A DNA stretch of 64,000 bases from Lachnospiraceae bacterium. GTDB lineage: Bacteria; Bacillota; Clostridia; Lachnospirales; Lachnospiraceae. Position numbers and translations under genes: made by a program. Below, piece by piece: positions 1 to 8,395 of the stretch. The notes under the pieces were generated by a model. It made no database searches and was not told the DNA's origin. It was given only the letters and a program-made list of their open reading frames with translations. The stretch is from NCBI GenBank assembly GCA_015057025.1, contig SVFD01000008.1, forward strand, positions 57,220-121,219. Reading direction: 5' to 3'. The stretch's first letter is position 1. Every line of letters begins with the position of its first letter.

Positions 1-1188
1 GTTATTGTATTTTGCCGAGTGATGGAAGGTACAGTTAAAAAAGGGACAACCATCCAGATGATGGCAACCAAGGCTAAAGCAGATGTTGTGGAAGTAGGAA
101 CTTTTGGAGCCGGTCAGTTTATCCCTTGCGAAGAATTATCGGCAGGTATGGTAGGCTATATTACCGCATCTATTAAAAACGTAAAAGATACTGCCGTTGG
201 TGATACGGTAACTGATTTTAACAGACCTTGTGCAGAGCCCTTGCCCGGATATAAAAAAGTGCGCTCTATGGTATATTGCGGTGTGTATCCGGCAGACGGA
301 GCAAAATATCCTGATTTAAGAGATGCGTTAGAAAAATTGCAGTTAAACGATGCAGCTTTAAATTATGAGCCGGAAACATCCATCGCTTTGGGGTTTGGTT
401 TCCGTTGCGGTTTTTTAGGACTTTTACATTTAGAAATTATTCAGGAACGTTTAGAGAGAGAATATAATCTTGATTTGGTAACCACAGCTCCCGGCGTAGT
501 ATATAAGGTTCACAAGACCGATGGGGAAGTTATTGAATTGACCAATCCCAGTAATTTGCCTGACCCATCTGAAATTGAATTTATGGAAGAACCCATTGTA
601 ACCGCGGAAATTATGGTTACTACCGAATACATCGGCTCCATTATGGAATTGTGTCAGGAGCGCCGTGGCCGTTATTTGGGTATGGATTATATGGAAGAGA
701 CCAGAGCACTTTTAAAATATGAATTGCCTTTGAATGAAATTATTTATGACTTCTTTGATGCCTTAAAGTCACGTTCCAGAGGATACGCTTCTTTTGACTA
801 TGATTTGAAAGGGTATGAACAATCAGAACTTGTAAAGCTGGATATTCTGGTAAATCGTGAAGAAGTGGATGCATTATCGTTTATTGTTCATAAAGATACC
901 GCTTACGAACGTGGACGTAAAATGTGCGAGAAGTTAAAAGACGAGATTCCCAGACACCTGTTTGAGATTCCCATTCAGGCAGCAGTTGGGGGGAAGATTA
1001 TTGCACGAGAAACGGTTAAGGCAATGCGTAAGGACGTGCTTGCCAAGTGTTACGGCGGTGATATTACCCGTAAAAAGAAACTTCTTGAGAAACAGAAGGA
1101 AGGTAAGAAACGTATGCGTCAGGTGGGTAACGTGGAAATTCCACAGCAGGCATTTATGAGTGTTTTGAAGTTGGATGATAAAAAATAA
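1..1188 (+). CDS. lepA: Elongation factor 4 (LepA), 5'-truncated by window edge
   Basis: This is the C-terminal two thirds of the translational GTPase LepA/EF4, which back-translocates or remodels stalled ribosomes. The reading frame is open from base 1, so the GTPase domain lies outside the window. What is visible is the domain II beta-barrel (EGTVKKG), the family signature [15 protein letters not shown] around residues 120-135 of the part shown, and the EF4-specific C-terminal domain with [16 protein letters not shown] and [13 protein letters not shown] near the end. The C-terminus lies where the family normally ends. hemW follows after 64 bases with no evident terminator, and the lepA-hemW pair is a common Firmicutes arrangement, so co-transcription is likely. 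Identity is near certain; only the 5' part is missing. Confidence 0.97.
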   Translation, partial: VIVFCRVMEGTVKKGTTIQMMATKAKADVVEVGTFGAGQFIPCEELSAGMVGYITASIKNVKDTAVGDTVTDFNRPCAEPLPGYKKVRSMVYCGVYPADGAKYPDLRDALEKLQLNDAALNYEPETSIALGFGFRCGFLGLLHLEIIQERLEREYNLDLVTTAPGVVYKVHKTDGEVIELTNPSNLPDPSEIEFMEEPIVTAEIMVTTEYIGSIMELCQERRGRYLGMDYMEETRALLKYELPLNEIIYDFFDALKSRSRGYASFDYDLKGYEQSELVKLDILVNREEVDALSFIVHKDTAYERGRKMCEKLKDEIPRHLFEIPIQAAVGGKIIARETVKAMRKDVLAKCYGGDITRKKKLLEKQKEGKKRMRQVGNVEIPQQAFMSVLKLDDKK

Positions 1189-1252
1189 TTAAAAAGCAAT
1201 AGTAAACATAATGCACGAAATTATGTAAACTTAAAATGAAAGGGGTGTGAAT

Positions 1253-2410
1253 ATGAACCGTAAGTCACTTGGTATCTACATTCATATCCCTTTTTGTGTG
1301 CAGAAATGTTTATATTGTGATTTTGTTTCCGGACGTGCATCTTTTGAAGTGAAAAAGGATTATGTAAACTGCTTGCTGAAAGAAATTGAAATGAGGGCAA
1401 AAAAATTATCCGGTGAATACATAGTGGATACGATTTTTATTGGTGGCGGAACTCCTTCCGTCTTGGATGCAGAATATATAAAATTAATATTATGTAAACT
1501 AAAAGAACAGTTTGAGATTTCAAAAGATTGTGAATGCAGTATTGAAGTGAATCCGGGAACCGTGAATTCGAATAAGTTGGAAGCGTATCGAAACGCAGGA
1601 ATCAATCGCTTGAGTATAGGATTACAGTCCTGTAATGACAACGAATTAAAAGCGTTAGGAAGAATACACGATTATGATACCTTTGAGGATACATATCGGA
1701 GGGCAAGAAAAGCAGGGTTTGAGAATATTAATATCGATTTGATGTCATCCATACCGGAACAAACAGAAGAAAGTTTTTGTGATTCATTAAATAGAATTAC
1801 AGAATTGAATCCTGAGCATATTTCTGTTTATAGTCTGATAGTAGAAGAGGGGACTCCCTTTTATGAAATGGATTTAAATCTTCCGGATGAGGATACAGAG
1901 CGTCAGATTTATTATAAAACCGGTCAAATTCTGAAGGAATACGGCTATGAACGATATGAAATCTCTAATTATGCACAACCGGGCAAGGAATGCAGACATA
2001 ATATCCGTTATTGGCGATGTGATGAGTATATTGGTTTTGGGGTGGCCGCGGCATCTTTTTTGAACGGAGTACGCTGGAAGAATACAGAGGATACAAATCA
2101 ATATATAAAATATATGCAAGATGAAAAAGCAGTTACAAACATGCAAGATGAAGATATGTGTTGCGAAAAAGAAATTCTCACTTCTGAGGATATGTATTCA
2201 GAATTTATGTTTATGGGGCTTAGAATGAATTGTGGTGTTTCAAAGGCAGAATTTCGGGAGCGTTTTGGTATTGCATTGGAAGAAAAGTATGGTGCAGTAA
2301 TCGAGAAACATATACAAAACGGTCTGCTTCAGAATGAGAAGAATTATATTAGACTGACCGAAAAAGGTCGGGATGTGAGCAATTATGTTATGGCTGATTT
2401 TCTGCTTTAG
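1253..2410 (+). CDS. hemW: Radical SAM protein HemW (heme chaperone, CPO-like)
   Basis: HemW is a radical SAM protein related to coproporphyrinogen III oxidase HemN; family members bind heme and help insert it into target proteins, and many Clostridia keep it. The N-terminus carries IHIPFCVQKCLYCDF, the CxxxCxYC cluster-binding motif, followed by the GGGTPS segment near residue 60 that contacts SAM. The C-terminal HemN-type domain is present (FMFMGLRMNCGVS). The 385-residue length is normal. I chose the ATG at 1253 because AAAGGGG at 1239-1245 lies seven bases upstream; the in-frame GTG at 1247 would leave almost no spacing. It sits directly behind lepA. HemW and HemN are often confused; the short CPO-like form and the neighbour favour HemW. 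Confidence 0.9.
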   Translation: MNRKSLGIYIHIPFCVQKCLYCDFVSGRASFEVKKDYVNCLLKEIEMRAKKLSGEYIVDTIFIGGGTPSVLDAEYIKLILCKLKEQFEISKDCECSIEVNPGTVNSNKLEAYRNAGINRLSIGLQSCNDNELKALGRIHDYDTFEDTYRRARKAGFENINIDLMSSIPEQTEESFCDSLNRITELNPEHISVYSLIVEEGTPFYEMDLNLPDEDTERQIYYKTGQILKEYGYERYEISNYAQPGKECRHNIRYWRCDEYIGFGVAAASFLNGVRWKNTEDTNQYIKYMQDEKAVTNMQDEDMCCEKEILTSEDMYSEFMFMGLRMNCGVSKAEFRERFGIALEEKYGAVIEKHIQNGLLQNEKNYIRLTEKGRDVSNYVMADFLL

Positions 2411-2484
2411 AGAGTTTTTTAATATGAATGGAGTAAAAAGGAAGTAAAATTAGCATTTTTATCCTGAAAAAAACGCAAAATTAC

Positions 2485-2513
2485 TTGCAAGGATTGGCCC
2501 TAATCTGTATAAT
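2485..2513 (+). promoter_or_regulatory. Sigma-A-type promoter upstream of sigK
   Basis: TTGCAA at 2485-2490 and a perfect TATAAT at 2508-2513 are separated by 17 bases, about 75 bases before the chosen sigK start. The boxes match the housekeeping consensus, which is notable because sigK is classically transcribed by SigE/SigK holoenzyme. No transcript data are available. Confidence 0.6.
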
Positions 2514-2590
2514 ATTTTGTAGACGCGTGGAAAGGCACAATTGAAATCGTCCTCACATAGAATGTGATAAAGAGTTCTTGGAGGCTTCTT

Positions 2591-3235
2591 TTGAAAACTT
2601 TTCAGCAACCGCTTACTTCAGACGAAGAAGCCTTTTATATAAGGCTGATGCAAGAAGAGGGAAACGGGGAGAAAGGACTGGAGGCACGCAATATTCTTAT
2701 TGAGAGAAATCTGAGACTGGTGGCGCATATTGCCAAGAAGTATCAGGGAAGCGATGAGAGTATGGAGGACTTGATTTCGGTAGGCACCATAGGCCTGATG
2801 AAAGCCATTGCAACATTCGATTCCGGTAAAGGAAATCGGTTGGCAACCTATGCGGCACGTTGTATAGAGAATGAACTTTTGATGATGTTTCGTGCTAAGA
2901 AAAAAACGTCAAGGGAAGTCTCTCTGTATGAGCCCATAGGAACTGATACGGAAGGAAATGAAATCAGTCTTTTAGATATTGTAGAGAGTGAACAGGTTGA
3001 TGTGGTGGAAGAGATGTATCGGCATGACCACTTACAGAAACTGGGAGAATTGCTTACAGCATGCCTTACACCGCGGGAACGAGAAATCATTTATATGCGT
3101 TACGGGTTGTTGAATGAGAAGGAAATGACCCAGAGAGAGGTTGGAATGGCCCTCGGGATTTCAAGAAGCTATGTTTCCCGAATTGAGAAAAAGGCTTTGA
3201 AGAAATTAAGAGAGAGCTTTGACCATACAAAATAG
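2591..3235 (+). CDS. sigK: Sporulation sigma factor SigK
   Basis: A sigma-70 family factor of the SigK/SigE sporulation group, which directs late mother-cell transcription. It has region 2 (ARNILIERNLRLVAHIAKKY, then EDLISVGTIGLMKA and RLATYAARCIENELLM), the KKTSREVSLYEPIGTD linker typical of SigK, and a region 4 helix-turn-helix ending in GISRSYVSRIEKKALKKL. I placed the start at TTG 2591 because TTGGAGG at 2578-2584 is six bases upstream; a GTG at 2564 is in frame but lacks a ribosome site. The resulting 214-residue protein starts MKTFQQPLTSDEE, so it has essentially none of the roughly 20-residue membrane-anchored pro-sequence known in Bacillus. The gene is uninterrupted, with no skin element. 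A pilT-type gene follows 47 bases later. Confidence 0.88.
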   Translation: MKTFQQPLTSDEEAFYIRLMQEEGNGEKGLEARNILIERNLRLVAHIAKKYQGSDESMEDLISVGTIGLMKAIATFDSGKGNRLATYAARCIENELLMMFRAKKKTSREVSLYEPIGTDTEGNEISLLDIVESEQVDVVEEMYRHDHLQKLGELLTACLTPREREIIYMRYGLLNEKEMTQREVGMALGISRSYVSRIEKKALKKLRESFDHTK

Positions 3236-3282
3236 TGTACCTTTATCCTAATAAAGTACCGAATAAGAAAAGGGGAAAAACT

Positions 3283-4362
3283 ATGCCACGTATTGAAGAA
3301 ATATTACAGGTTGCAATGGATGCCAGAGCATCCGATATTCATTTGACAGCAGGTTTACCGCCTAAGATGCGTGTAAACGGCCATTTGCTTAACATGGATT
3401 TTCCGATTATGAAACCGGATGATACCTTAGCAATTGTTGCTCAGATTATGACAGACCATCAGAAGCAGATGTTCGAAGAACGAGGAGAATTGGATATGTC
3501 TTTCGCGGTTACCAATCTTGGTCGTTACCGTGTTAATGCATTCCGCCAGAGAGGTTCTGTTGCTATGGCACTTCGTGCCGTTAATACAGTAATTCCTTCT
3601 CCTGCACAGTTGGGTGTTCCCAATTCCGTAGTTGAACTTTACAACCGTAAGAGAGGTCTTGTACTTGTAACAGGTCCTACCGGTTCCGGTAAGTCAACCA
3701 CACTTGCTTCCATTATTGATAAGGCTAATAATAACCGTGACGCCCATATCATTACACTGGAAGACCCTATCGAGTATCTGCACTTACATAAAATGTCAAT
3801 GGTTAACCAGCGAGAAATCGGTTTTGACTCTATGAGCTATGAAAGAGCCTTAAGAGCTGCCCTTCGAGAAGATCCCGATATCATCCTCGTAGGTGAAATG
3901 CGTGACTACGAAACTATTTCCGTAGCTATCACCGCAGCCGAAACAGGTCACTTGGTGCTTTCTACACTGCATACCATCGGTGCTGCAAGTACAATCGACC
4001 GTATCATCGACGTTTTCCCGCCTCATCAGCAGCAGCAGATTCGTGTACAGCTTGCTAACGTATTAGAGGCAGTTATTTCTCAGCAGCTTATTCCTACCGC
4101 TGACGGTAGAGGTCGAGTGGCTGCATTCGAGGTAATGCATGCAAACCATGCGGTACGTAACCTGATTCGTGAAGGTAAGTCACATCAGTTACAGTCAACC
4201 ATGCAGACTAACCGTAAGATGGGTATGATTACCATGGACGAAGCTTTAACTCAGCTTTACTTAGAAGGTAAAATTGATAAGGAAATGGTTGTTCAGTATG
4301 CACAGGATCCTGACGGCATGATTCAGAAGTTAGGTTTAAGAGGTGTATACGCTCCCATGTAA
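3283..4362 (+). CDS. pilT: PilT-type twitching/retraction ATPase
   Basis: A GspE/PilT family secretion ATPase of 359 residues, the normal PilT length. PilT depolymerises type IV pili from the cytoplasmic side of the pilus machine. Visible motifs are the N-terminal ASDIHLTAG, Walker A GPTGSGKSTTLA, Walker B in DPDIILVGEMRD, the following AAETGHLVLSTLHT, and the C-terminal AFEVM segment. The ATG at 3283 is preceded by AAGGGG; an upstream in-frame GTG overlapping the sigK stop has no such site. No pilin, pre-pilin peptidase or PilB-like gene is in this window, so the rest of the machine must be elsewhere or absent. A strong terminator follows at once. Confidence 0.9.
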   Translation: MPRIEEILQVAMDARASDIHLTAGLPPKMRVNGHLLNMDFPIMKPDDTLAIVAQIMTDHQKQMFEERGELDMSFAVTNLGRYRVNAFRQRGSVAMALRAVNTVIPSPAQLGVPNSVVELYNRKRGLVLVTGPTGSGKSTTLASIIDKANNNRDAHIITLEDPIEYLHLHKMSMVNQREIGFDSMSYERALRAALREDPDIILVGEMRDYETISVAITAAETGHLVLSTLHTIGAASTIDRIIDVFPPHQQQQIRVQLANVLEAVISQQLIPTADGRGRVAAFEVMHANHAVRNLIREGKSHQLQSTMQTNRKMGMITMDEALTQLYLEGKIDKEMVVQYAQDPDGMIQKLGLRGVYAPM

Positions 4363-4385
4363 GGGTTGCAACACAAGAGATTACA

Positions 4386-4412
4386 GACCGGCGTTTATCG
4401 TCGGTCTTTTTT
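4386..4412 (+). terminator. Rho-independent terminator of pilT
   Basis: GACCGGCG and CGTCGGTC pair (one G-T wobble) around a TTTAT loop, followed by six T. It closes the sigK-pilT unit. Confidence 0.85.
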
Positions 4413-4422
4413 GTGGGGACGA

Positions 4423-4626
4423 AAATCAGCAGATGTTTTGGTGTGTTTTGAAATGCGAAAATTGATATCTAACGTTCTACAGGACGATTTCGCTCCGTTG
4501 CCTCACGTAACGGCGCATAGGATTGCATAAGACGCAATCCAAACGCCGACGGATGCAAAGGTCTTCCGAACGAATAGATATCAATTTTCGCATATACAGG
4601 ACCTTGAAAGAAACATCTGCTGATTT
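4423..4626 (+). repeat. Long palindromic intergenic element, copy A
   Basis: This fills most of the 435-base gap between pilT and the next gene. Two nested perfect inverted repeats bracket it: an outer 16-base pair (4423-4438 with 4611-4626) and an inner 18-base pair (4453-4470 with 4576-4593). Between them lies a core shared with copies B, C and D: acgatttcgct at 4484-4494, a cACGTAACGGCGCATAGG box, an apical hairpin GGATTGC/GCAATCC, and CGCCG at 4544-4548 that pairs with CGGCG at 4511-4515. The outer arms have no similarity to those of the other copies. No coding potential was seen. It is either a structured RNA or a palindromic repetitive element; the sequence alone does not decide. Confidence 0.75.
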
Positions 4627-4797
4627 CCTGATGCTCATATGAAAAGAAACGGCGATATTGAGGAAAGAGAGATTATTTTATACTTGTGTTGTGGGTAATT
4701 TGATTTATATAAACTAAAAATTGAAAAAATACAAAAAACTCTTGAGGGGAGACGACTGTAGTATAATTTTTTTATCTTACATATTAGGAGGTAAAAG

Positions 4798-5616
4798 ATG
4801 AAAAAGTTATTGGTAATGATGCTGGTAGTTACAATGAGTGTGGCGATGCTGGCAGGATGTAATACAAATGCAAACGGAGAAGCAACAGGCCAAAATACAG
4901 AGGCGGAGTTGGCGCTTGATTCAGAAGAAATTATTTCAGAAGAAGTATTGGAAATGACATTGGAAGAAAAAATAGCAGCAGAGATGCCTGCAAAGTTAGA
5001 AGTGGGAGAAGATGAAATCATTGTGCCGGAAACGGTAACAGCAGAGCAAATTATAGGAAGATGGGAAGAAATTAAGGTGACAGAGGGTGAATATGCTGAA
5101 ATAATTAATGATATGAATTTGGCAGGCCTTTTAGTATTAAATTGTTCTTATATGGAACCATCTGAATTTAATGCTTTAGTAAACGAACATTTTGGTGGAA
5201 CGGATGGACTTAGAGGATATTTTGGTGATTATCTTGGATATTTGAAAGATGATGATGGTGTTTATGGTAATGGTTTATCAGTCGTACCGGAAGAATTATT
5301 GTTTGATGAATATTTAATAAATCAAGCAGAACAAATACATTATTTAATTGATATGTATCAAACAGATACTGAAAATTCTAAAGAATTTTATGATATTATT
5401 ATGAATTATCTATTCTATAATGAAAACAACTTATTTACTTTTGATTGTGATGATGAAAGATTACAAGGTTCAGGGTTAACTTCTTTGCAATTAATCGCAT
5501 TAAGTCTTATAATGAATGATCTTATGGAATATGATCAAGATTTATATTTGGATGGCGTTTATTCTGAATCGTTTAATAATGTATTCAATGTTGTTAATGA
5601 ACATTCTAATCAATAA
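4798..5616 (+). CDS. Hypothetical acidic lipoprotein
   Basis: I do not recognise this family. The 272-residue product begins with a lipoprotein signal peptide, with a hydrophobic stretch ending in the lipobox LAGC (cysteine about residue 21), so it should be anchored on the outer face of the membrane. The mature part is strongly acidic and contains no motif I can name; TVTAEQIIGRWEEIK near residue 80 resembles the start of lipocalin-like DUF domains, but only weakly. AGGAGG lies seven bases before the ATG. Its codons become more AT-rich towards the 3' half. It stands alone, flanked by palindromic copies A and B in opposite orientations. Confidence 0.7.
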   Translation: MKKLLVMMLVVTMSVAMLAGCNTNANGEATGQNTEAELALDSEEIISEEVLEMTLEEKIAAEMPAKLEVGEDEIIVPETVTAEQIIGRWEEIKVTEGEYAEIINDMNLAGLLVLNCSYMEPSEFNALVNEHFGGTDGLRGYFGDYLGYLKDDDGVYGNGLSVVPEELLFDEYLINQAEQIHYLIDMYQTDTENSKEFYDIIMNYLFYNENNLFTFDCDDERLQGSGLTSLQLIALSLIMNDLMEYDQDLYLDGVYSESFNNVFNVVNEHSNQ

Positions 5617-5648
5617 TCCCAACAATGAATATACTCTTTCATAGCACA

Positions 5649-5793
5649 GCAAGGGGAGGATTGGTATTTGCAGTTCGAAGGGTGTTTGTTCTTGCCGGTA
5701 CTTAGGTTGTGTTTTTTACAACCTTATGTACCGCTGCGTAGGACAACCAAGCGAGAGCGTCCCTAAGAAAGCAAATACCAATCCTCCCCTTGC
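5649..5793 (-). repeat. Long palindromic intergenic element, copy B
   Basis: A perfect 23-base inverted repeat (5649-5671 with 5771-5793) encloses a core that matches copies A, C and D when read on the minus strand: the box acgctctcgct (5760-5750), a tacg/agcgg box 19 bases on, and the pairing GTACCG 5728-5733 with CGGTAC 5696-5701. The apical hairpin GGTTGT/ACAACC lies between them. A T-run follows the right arm on the plus strand, so it could also act as a terminator for the preceding lipoprotein gene. Confidence 0.75.
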
Positions 5794-5858
5794 GTCCTCC
5801 CCCTTTTTTTATCCGGTCAAATCGACCAAAATTTCAAATTTTTAGTAAAATGTACAAA

Positions 5859-5888
5859 TTGACAGGGAAGGAGGGGGAAGCCTATAAT
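5859..5888 (+). promoter_or_regulatory. Consensus promoter of the 46-codon gene
   Basis: Perfect TTGACA (5859-5864) and perfect TATAAT (5883-5888) with an 18-base spacer, 23 bases before the start codon. This is one of the strongest promoters in the window and serves a tiny gene. Confidence 0.75.
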
Positions 5889-5911
5889 TCTTTTAAGAGG
5901 AGGTATAGGCC

Positions 5912-6052
5912 ATGGATGATATGAACATGACAGAAACAGCAAGATTGATATTAGACCTTAGAGCAAAAGGTTGGAGTGATACAGAGATTCTGAATCATAT
6001 TTTGTATATTGTAACAGGAGACCAAAGTTACAAAGCAGAAAGAGTTGACTAA
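5912..6052 (+). CDS. Small conserved-looking protein (46 aa)
   Basis: A short gene with every sign of being real: a consensus promoter, an AGAGGAGG ribosome site seven to eight bases upstream of ATG 5912, and a rho-independent terminator starting two bases after the stop. The product begins MDDMNMTETARLILDLRAKG and continues with WSDTEILNHILYIVTG. It is predicted to be two short helices, soluble, with no signal peptide. The pattern of an N-terminal helix, a KGW turn and a second helix recalls small Lachnospiraceae proteins of unknown role, but I cannot name a family. It could be a peptide regulator or partner; no function is claimed. Confidence 0.7.
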   Translation: MDDMNMTETARLILDLRAKGWSDTEILNHILYIVTGDQSYKAERVD

Positions 6053-6053
6053 A

Positions 6054-6080
6054 AGAGAGGCGGAGGCTTCTCTTTTTTTG
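6054..6080 (+). terminator. Terminator of the 46-codon gene
   Basis: AGAGAGGC and GCTTCTCT form an eight-pair stem around GGAG, followed by seven T. Confidence 0.85.
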
Positions 6081-6172
6081 TTTCCAAAACTACATTTTTA
6101 AGTTATAATAAAAGTAAGAAAAGACATATGGTTTCGCCTATTGTGGCATCTTTTACAGAATGGGGATTTTGT

Positions 6173-8374
6173 ATGGGAAATGAGGTTGTAGACAAATTAA
6201 AGAAAAAGGGCTTTATGGACATTCAGTTGCACCAGATTAAGTTGGGTTTGTCGGAAGGCTTACCTGTTGAAATTTATGCCAAATCCGAGTTTGACTGGTT
6301 TCAAATGGAAGAAATCCGTAAGGGTTTAAAAGCAAAGATAGATGCCTCTCTTTACGCCCGTTCAGAGATTCCCTATGAAAAGATGCGTCAAATTCGTAAG
6401 GGATTACAAGATGGTATGAATCTTATGCCTTATGTAGATTGGAATGCAGGCGTTTTGAAAGAATTTCGTTTGGCGAAATTAAAAGACATTGATTTGTCTG
6501 CATATATTAAGCAAGGGTATGATGCGCAACAACTTGGAGAAATCCGAAAGGCTTTGGAACAGGGCATCACGTTGGAACCCTATATTGATAAAGAGTATAG
6601 GGCCGCATCCATTGCAGAAATACGCAAGGGGTTGGAAAACGGTGTGGATGTGTCGCTGTATGCAAAGAAGATGTACAGCTGGCGTAAAATGCGAGAACTT
6701 CGTCTTGGTTTGGAGAATCAGTTGGATGTTTCCAAATATAGCGGAAAGTTCTATGACTGGGAACAGATGAGAGAAATCCGACTGGGATTAAAAGCCGGCG
6801 TAGATGTGGACAGTTTCTCCTCGGTGAAATATTCTGCAAAAGAAATGCATAAAAAGAGACTGGATCTTTTATTACAGACGCATGTAAACGGGCAAGCATT
6901 TTATAAACAGATGGAAGCGTCGGTATCGAATATATTATCTGCAGAACATAGTATTGAAGTACACAATTTTCCGGTTGATACTGCAAAAGAAAAAGGTTTA
7001 CATAACGATAATAATGTTAAACTTAGACTCGACAAAGAACATTTGAAATTAGATTTGCGTGCCAACAATATGGAAGCATATGTCAGTGCAGAAATTCCGG
7101 GTGGCATAATTCCTCGAGATGTTCTAATGGAATTATTGAATGAGAATCGTGTGAAAAAAGGTATATCCGATAAAGCAATGGATTGTTTGTGCAACGGCGA
7201 ATACGGACAGGGACCTGTTTTGATTGCCCAAGGTAAGATTCCTCAAAAGGGTGAAGATGGTTGGTATGAGTACTTTTTCCGTACGGATGTCCAAAAGAAA
7301 CCTAAGGTTTTGGAAGACGGAAGTGCAGATTACAAAGATATTGAATGGTTTGAGGTAGTAAAAGAAGGTCAGAAAATAGCATATTACCATGAGGCCAAAG
7401 AGGGAACGGACGGATATGATGTATTCGGCACCATAATCAAAGGCCGAAAAGGTGCAGAAAAGAGAGTCTTAAAAGGCAAAGGTTTTCGGTTGGAAGAGGA
7501 TAAGAAGACCTATACCGCAATGTTTAACGGAATGATTCGTTTGGAAGATGAAGAATTATCGGTCATTAATCATGTGGAATTGGATGAAATTAATATGACT
7601 ACGGGTAATATTTTCTTTGACGGAAGTATTCATATCCGTGGAAATGTCAGCAGCGGAATGACGGTAAAAGCCACAGGTGATATTATGATTGACGGTAATG
7701 TGGAGATGGCAACCATAGAAACCGATGGCAGTGTTATGCTTAAGAAAGGCATGAATGCATCCGGAAACGGAATGGTAAAAGCAGGCAAAGATGTGTTTAG
7801 CAGATTTTTTGATGCAACTACGGTAGAAGCCGGCGGTAACATAGAGGTAGATAAGTGTTTAAACAGTCAATTATATGCGAAGGGTATGATTACCGCTAAC
7901 AGAATTTTTGCCGGGGGGATTGCAAGTTCGGAATCCGGTTTTCATCTTAACAATGTAGGCAATCATGCCGGACTTAAGACTGTATTAAAAGTACAAACCG
8001 ATGAAACAGCCCGGAATGATTATCACAATATTCTTTTTAATCTGAGGGATGTGACGCGCCAGTTAGAAGTATTAAAGAAAAACCATACTGAACTTATGGA
8101 AAAACACACGGCTGAAGAACGTAGTGAAATGGAGCTTTTCCAAAAGATTGAACATGCTGTTTTTTTAAAACAAAAACAGTTGGATAAGATGAAGGAACTG
8201 GCATTAAAACTGAAGAAAGTGATTGACAGGCAAAAACTTGTCAGTGTAGTAATCAGTGGCAATGCTTATGAAGGTACCGTGGTTGAAATCGGAAGCGGCA
8301 GATGGGAAGCAAAAGATCAGTACAATATCACTATTAAACAACAGGATAGTGAGATTTCGGTATATAACAATTAA
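6173..8374 (+). CDS. FapA-family (DUF342) protein with N-terminal 25-residue repeats
   Basis: The C-terminal two thirds match the FapA/DUF342 polymerase-like family: an N-terminal FapA domain around residues 290-430, then a beta-helical stretch rich in GNV, GDI and AGG turns (about 440-600), then a coiled coil (600-680). Some members act in polar flagellar localisation, but most are uncharacterised. The first 245 residues hold about eight tandem repeats of about 25 residues with the pattern QMxEIRxGLxxGxDVxxYA. I chose ATG 6173 because GGGG at 6162-6165 gives good spacing; ATG 6128 is in frame and follows a TATAAT at about 6103, so a start 15 codons longer is possible. A REC-HD-GYP gene follows 21 bases later and probably shares its transcript. 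Confidence 0.85.
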   Translation: MGNEVVDKLKKKGFMDIQLHQIKLGLSEGLPVEIYAKSEFDWFQMEEIRKGLKAKIDASLYARSEIPYEKMRQIRKGLQDGMNLMPYVDWNAGVLKEFRLAKLKDIDLSAYIKQGYDAQQLGEIRKALEQGITLEPYIDKEYRAASIAEIRKGLENGVDVSLYAKKMYSWRKMRELRLGLENQLDVSKYSGKFYDWEQMREIRLGLKAGVDVDSFSSVKYSAKEMHKKRLDLLLQTHVNGQAFYKQMEASVSNILSAEHSIEVHNFPVDTAKEKGLHNDNNVKLRLDKEHLKLDLRANNMEAYVSAEIPGGIIPRDVLMELLNENRVKKGISDKAMDCLCNGEYGQGPVLIAQGKIPQKGEDGWYEYFFRTDVQKKPKVLEDGSADYKDIEWFEVVKEGQKIAYYHEAKEGTDGYDVFGTIIKGRKGAEKRVLKGKGFRLEEDKKTYTAMFNGMIRLEDEELSVINHVELDEINMTTGNIFFDGSIHIRGNVSSGMTVKATGDIMIDGNVEMATIETDGSVMLKKGMNASGNGMVKAGKDVFSRFFDATTVEAGGNIEVDKCLNSQLYAKGMITANRIFAGGIASSESGFHLNNVGNHAGLKTVLKVQTDETARNDYHNILFNLRDVTRQLEVLKKNHTELMEKHTAEERSEMELFQKIEHAVFLKQKQLDKMKELALKLKKVIDRQKLVSVVISGNAYEGTVVEIGSGRWEAKDQYNITIKQQDSEISVYNN

Positions 8375-8395
8375 AAAAGACAAGGGGGAAGCAGA

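Noticed and set aside
4423..4626. Copy A as a simple terminator of pilT
   Set aside because: A complete terminator is already present at 4386-4412, the palindrome has no T-run, and its core is shared with three other loci.
6173..6900. Tandem repeats that could suggest a CRISPR or DNA satellite
   Set aside because: The repetition is in the protein (about 25-residue units), spacers are absent and the DNA repeats are diverged.
6567..6986. 139-codon minus-strand frame
   Set aside because: Lies within the repeat region of the FapA-like gene, whose periodic sequence keeps the opposite frame open.
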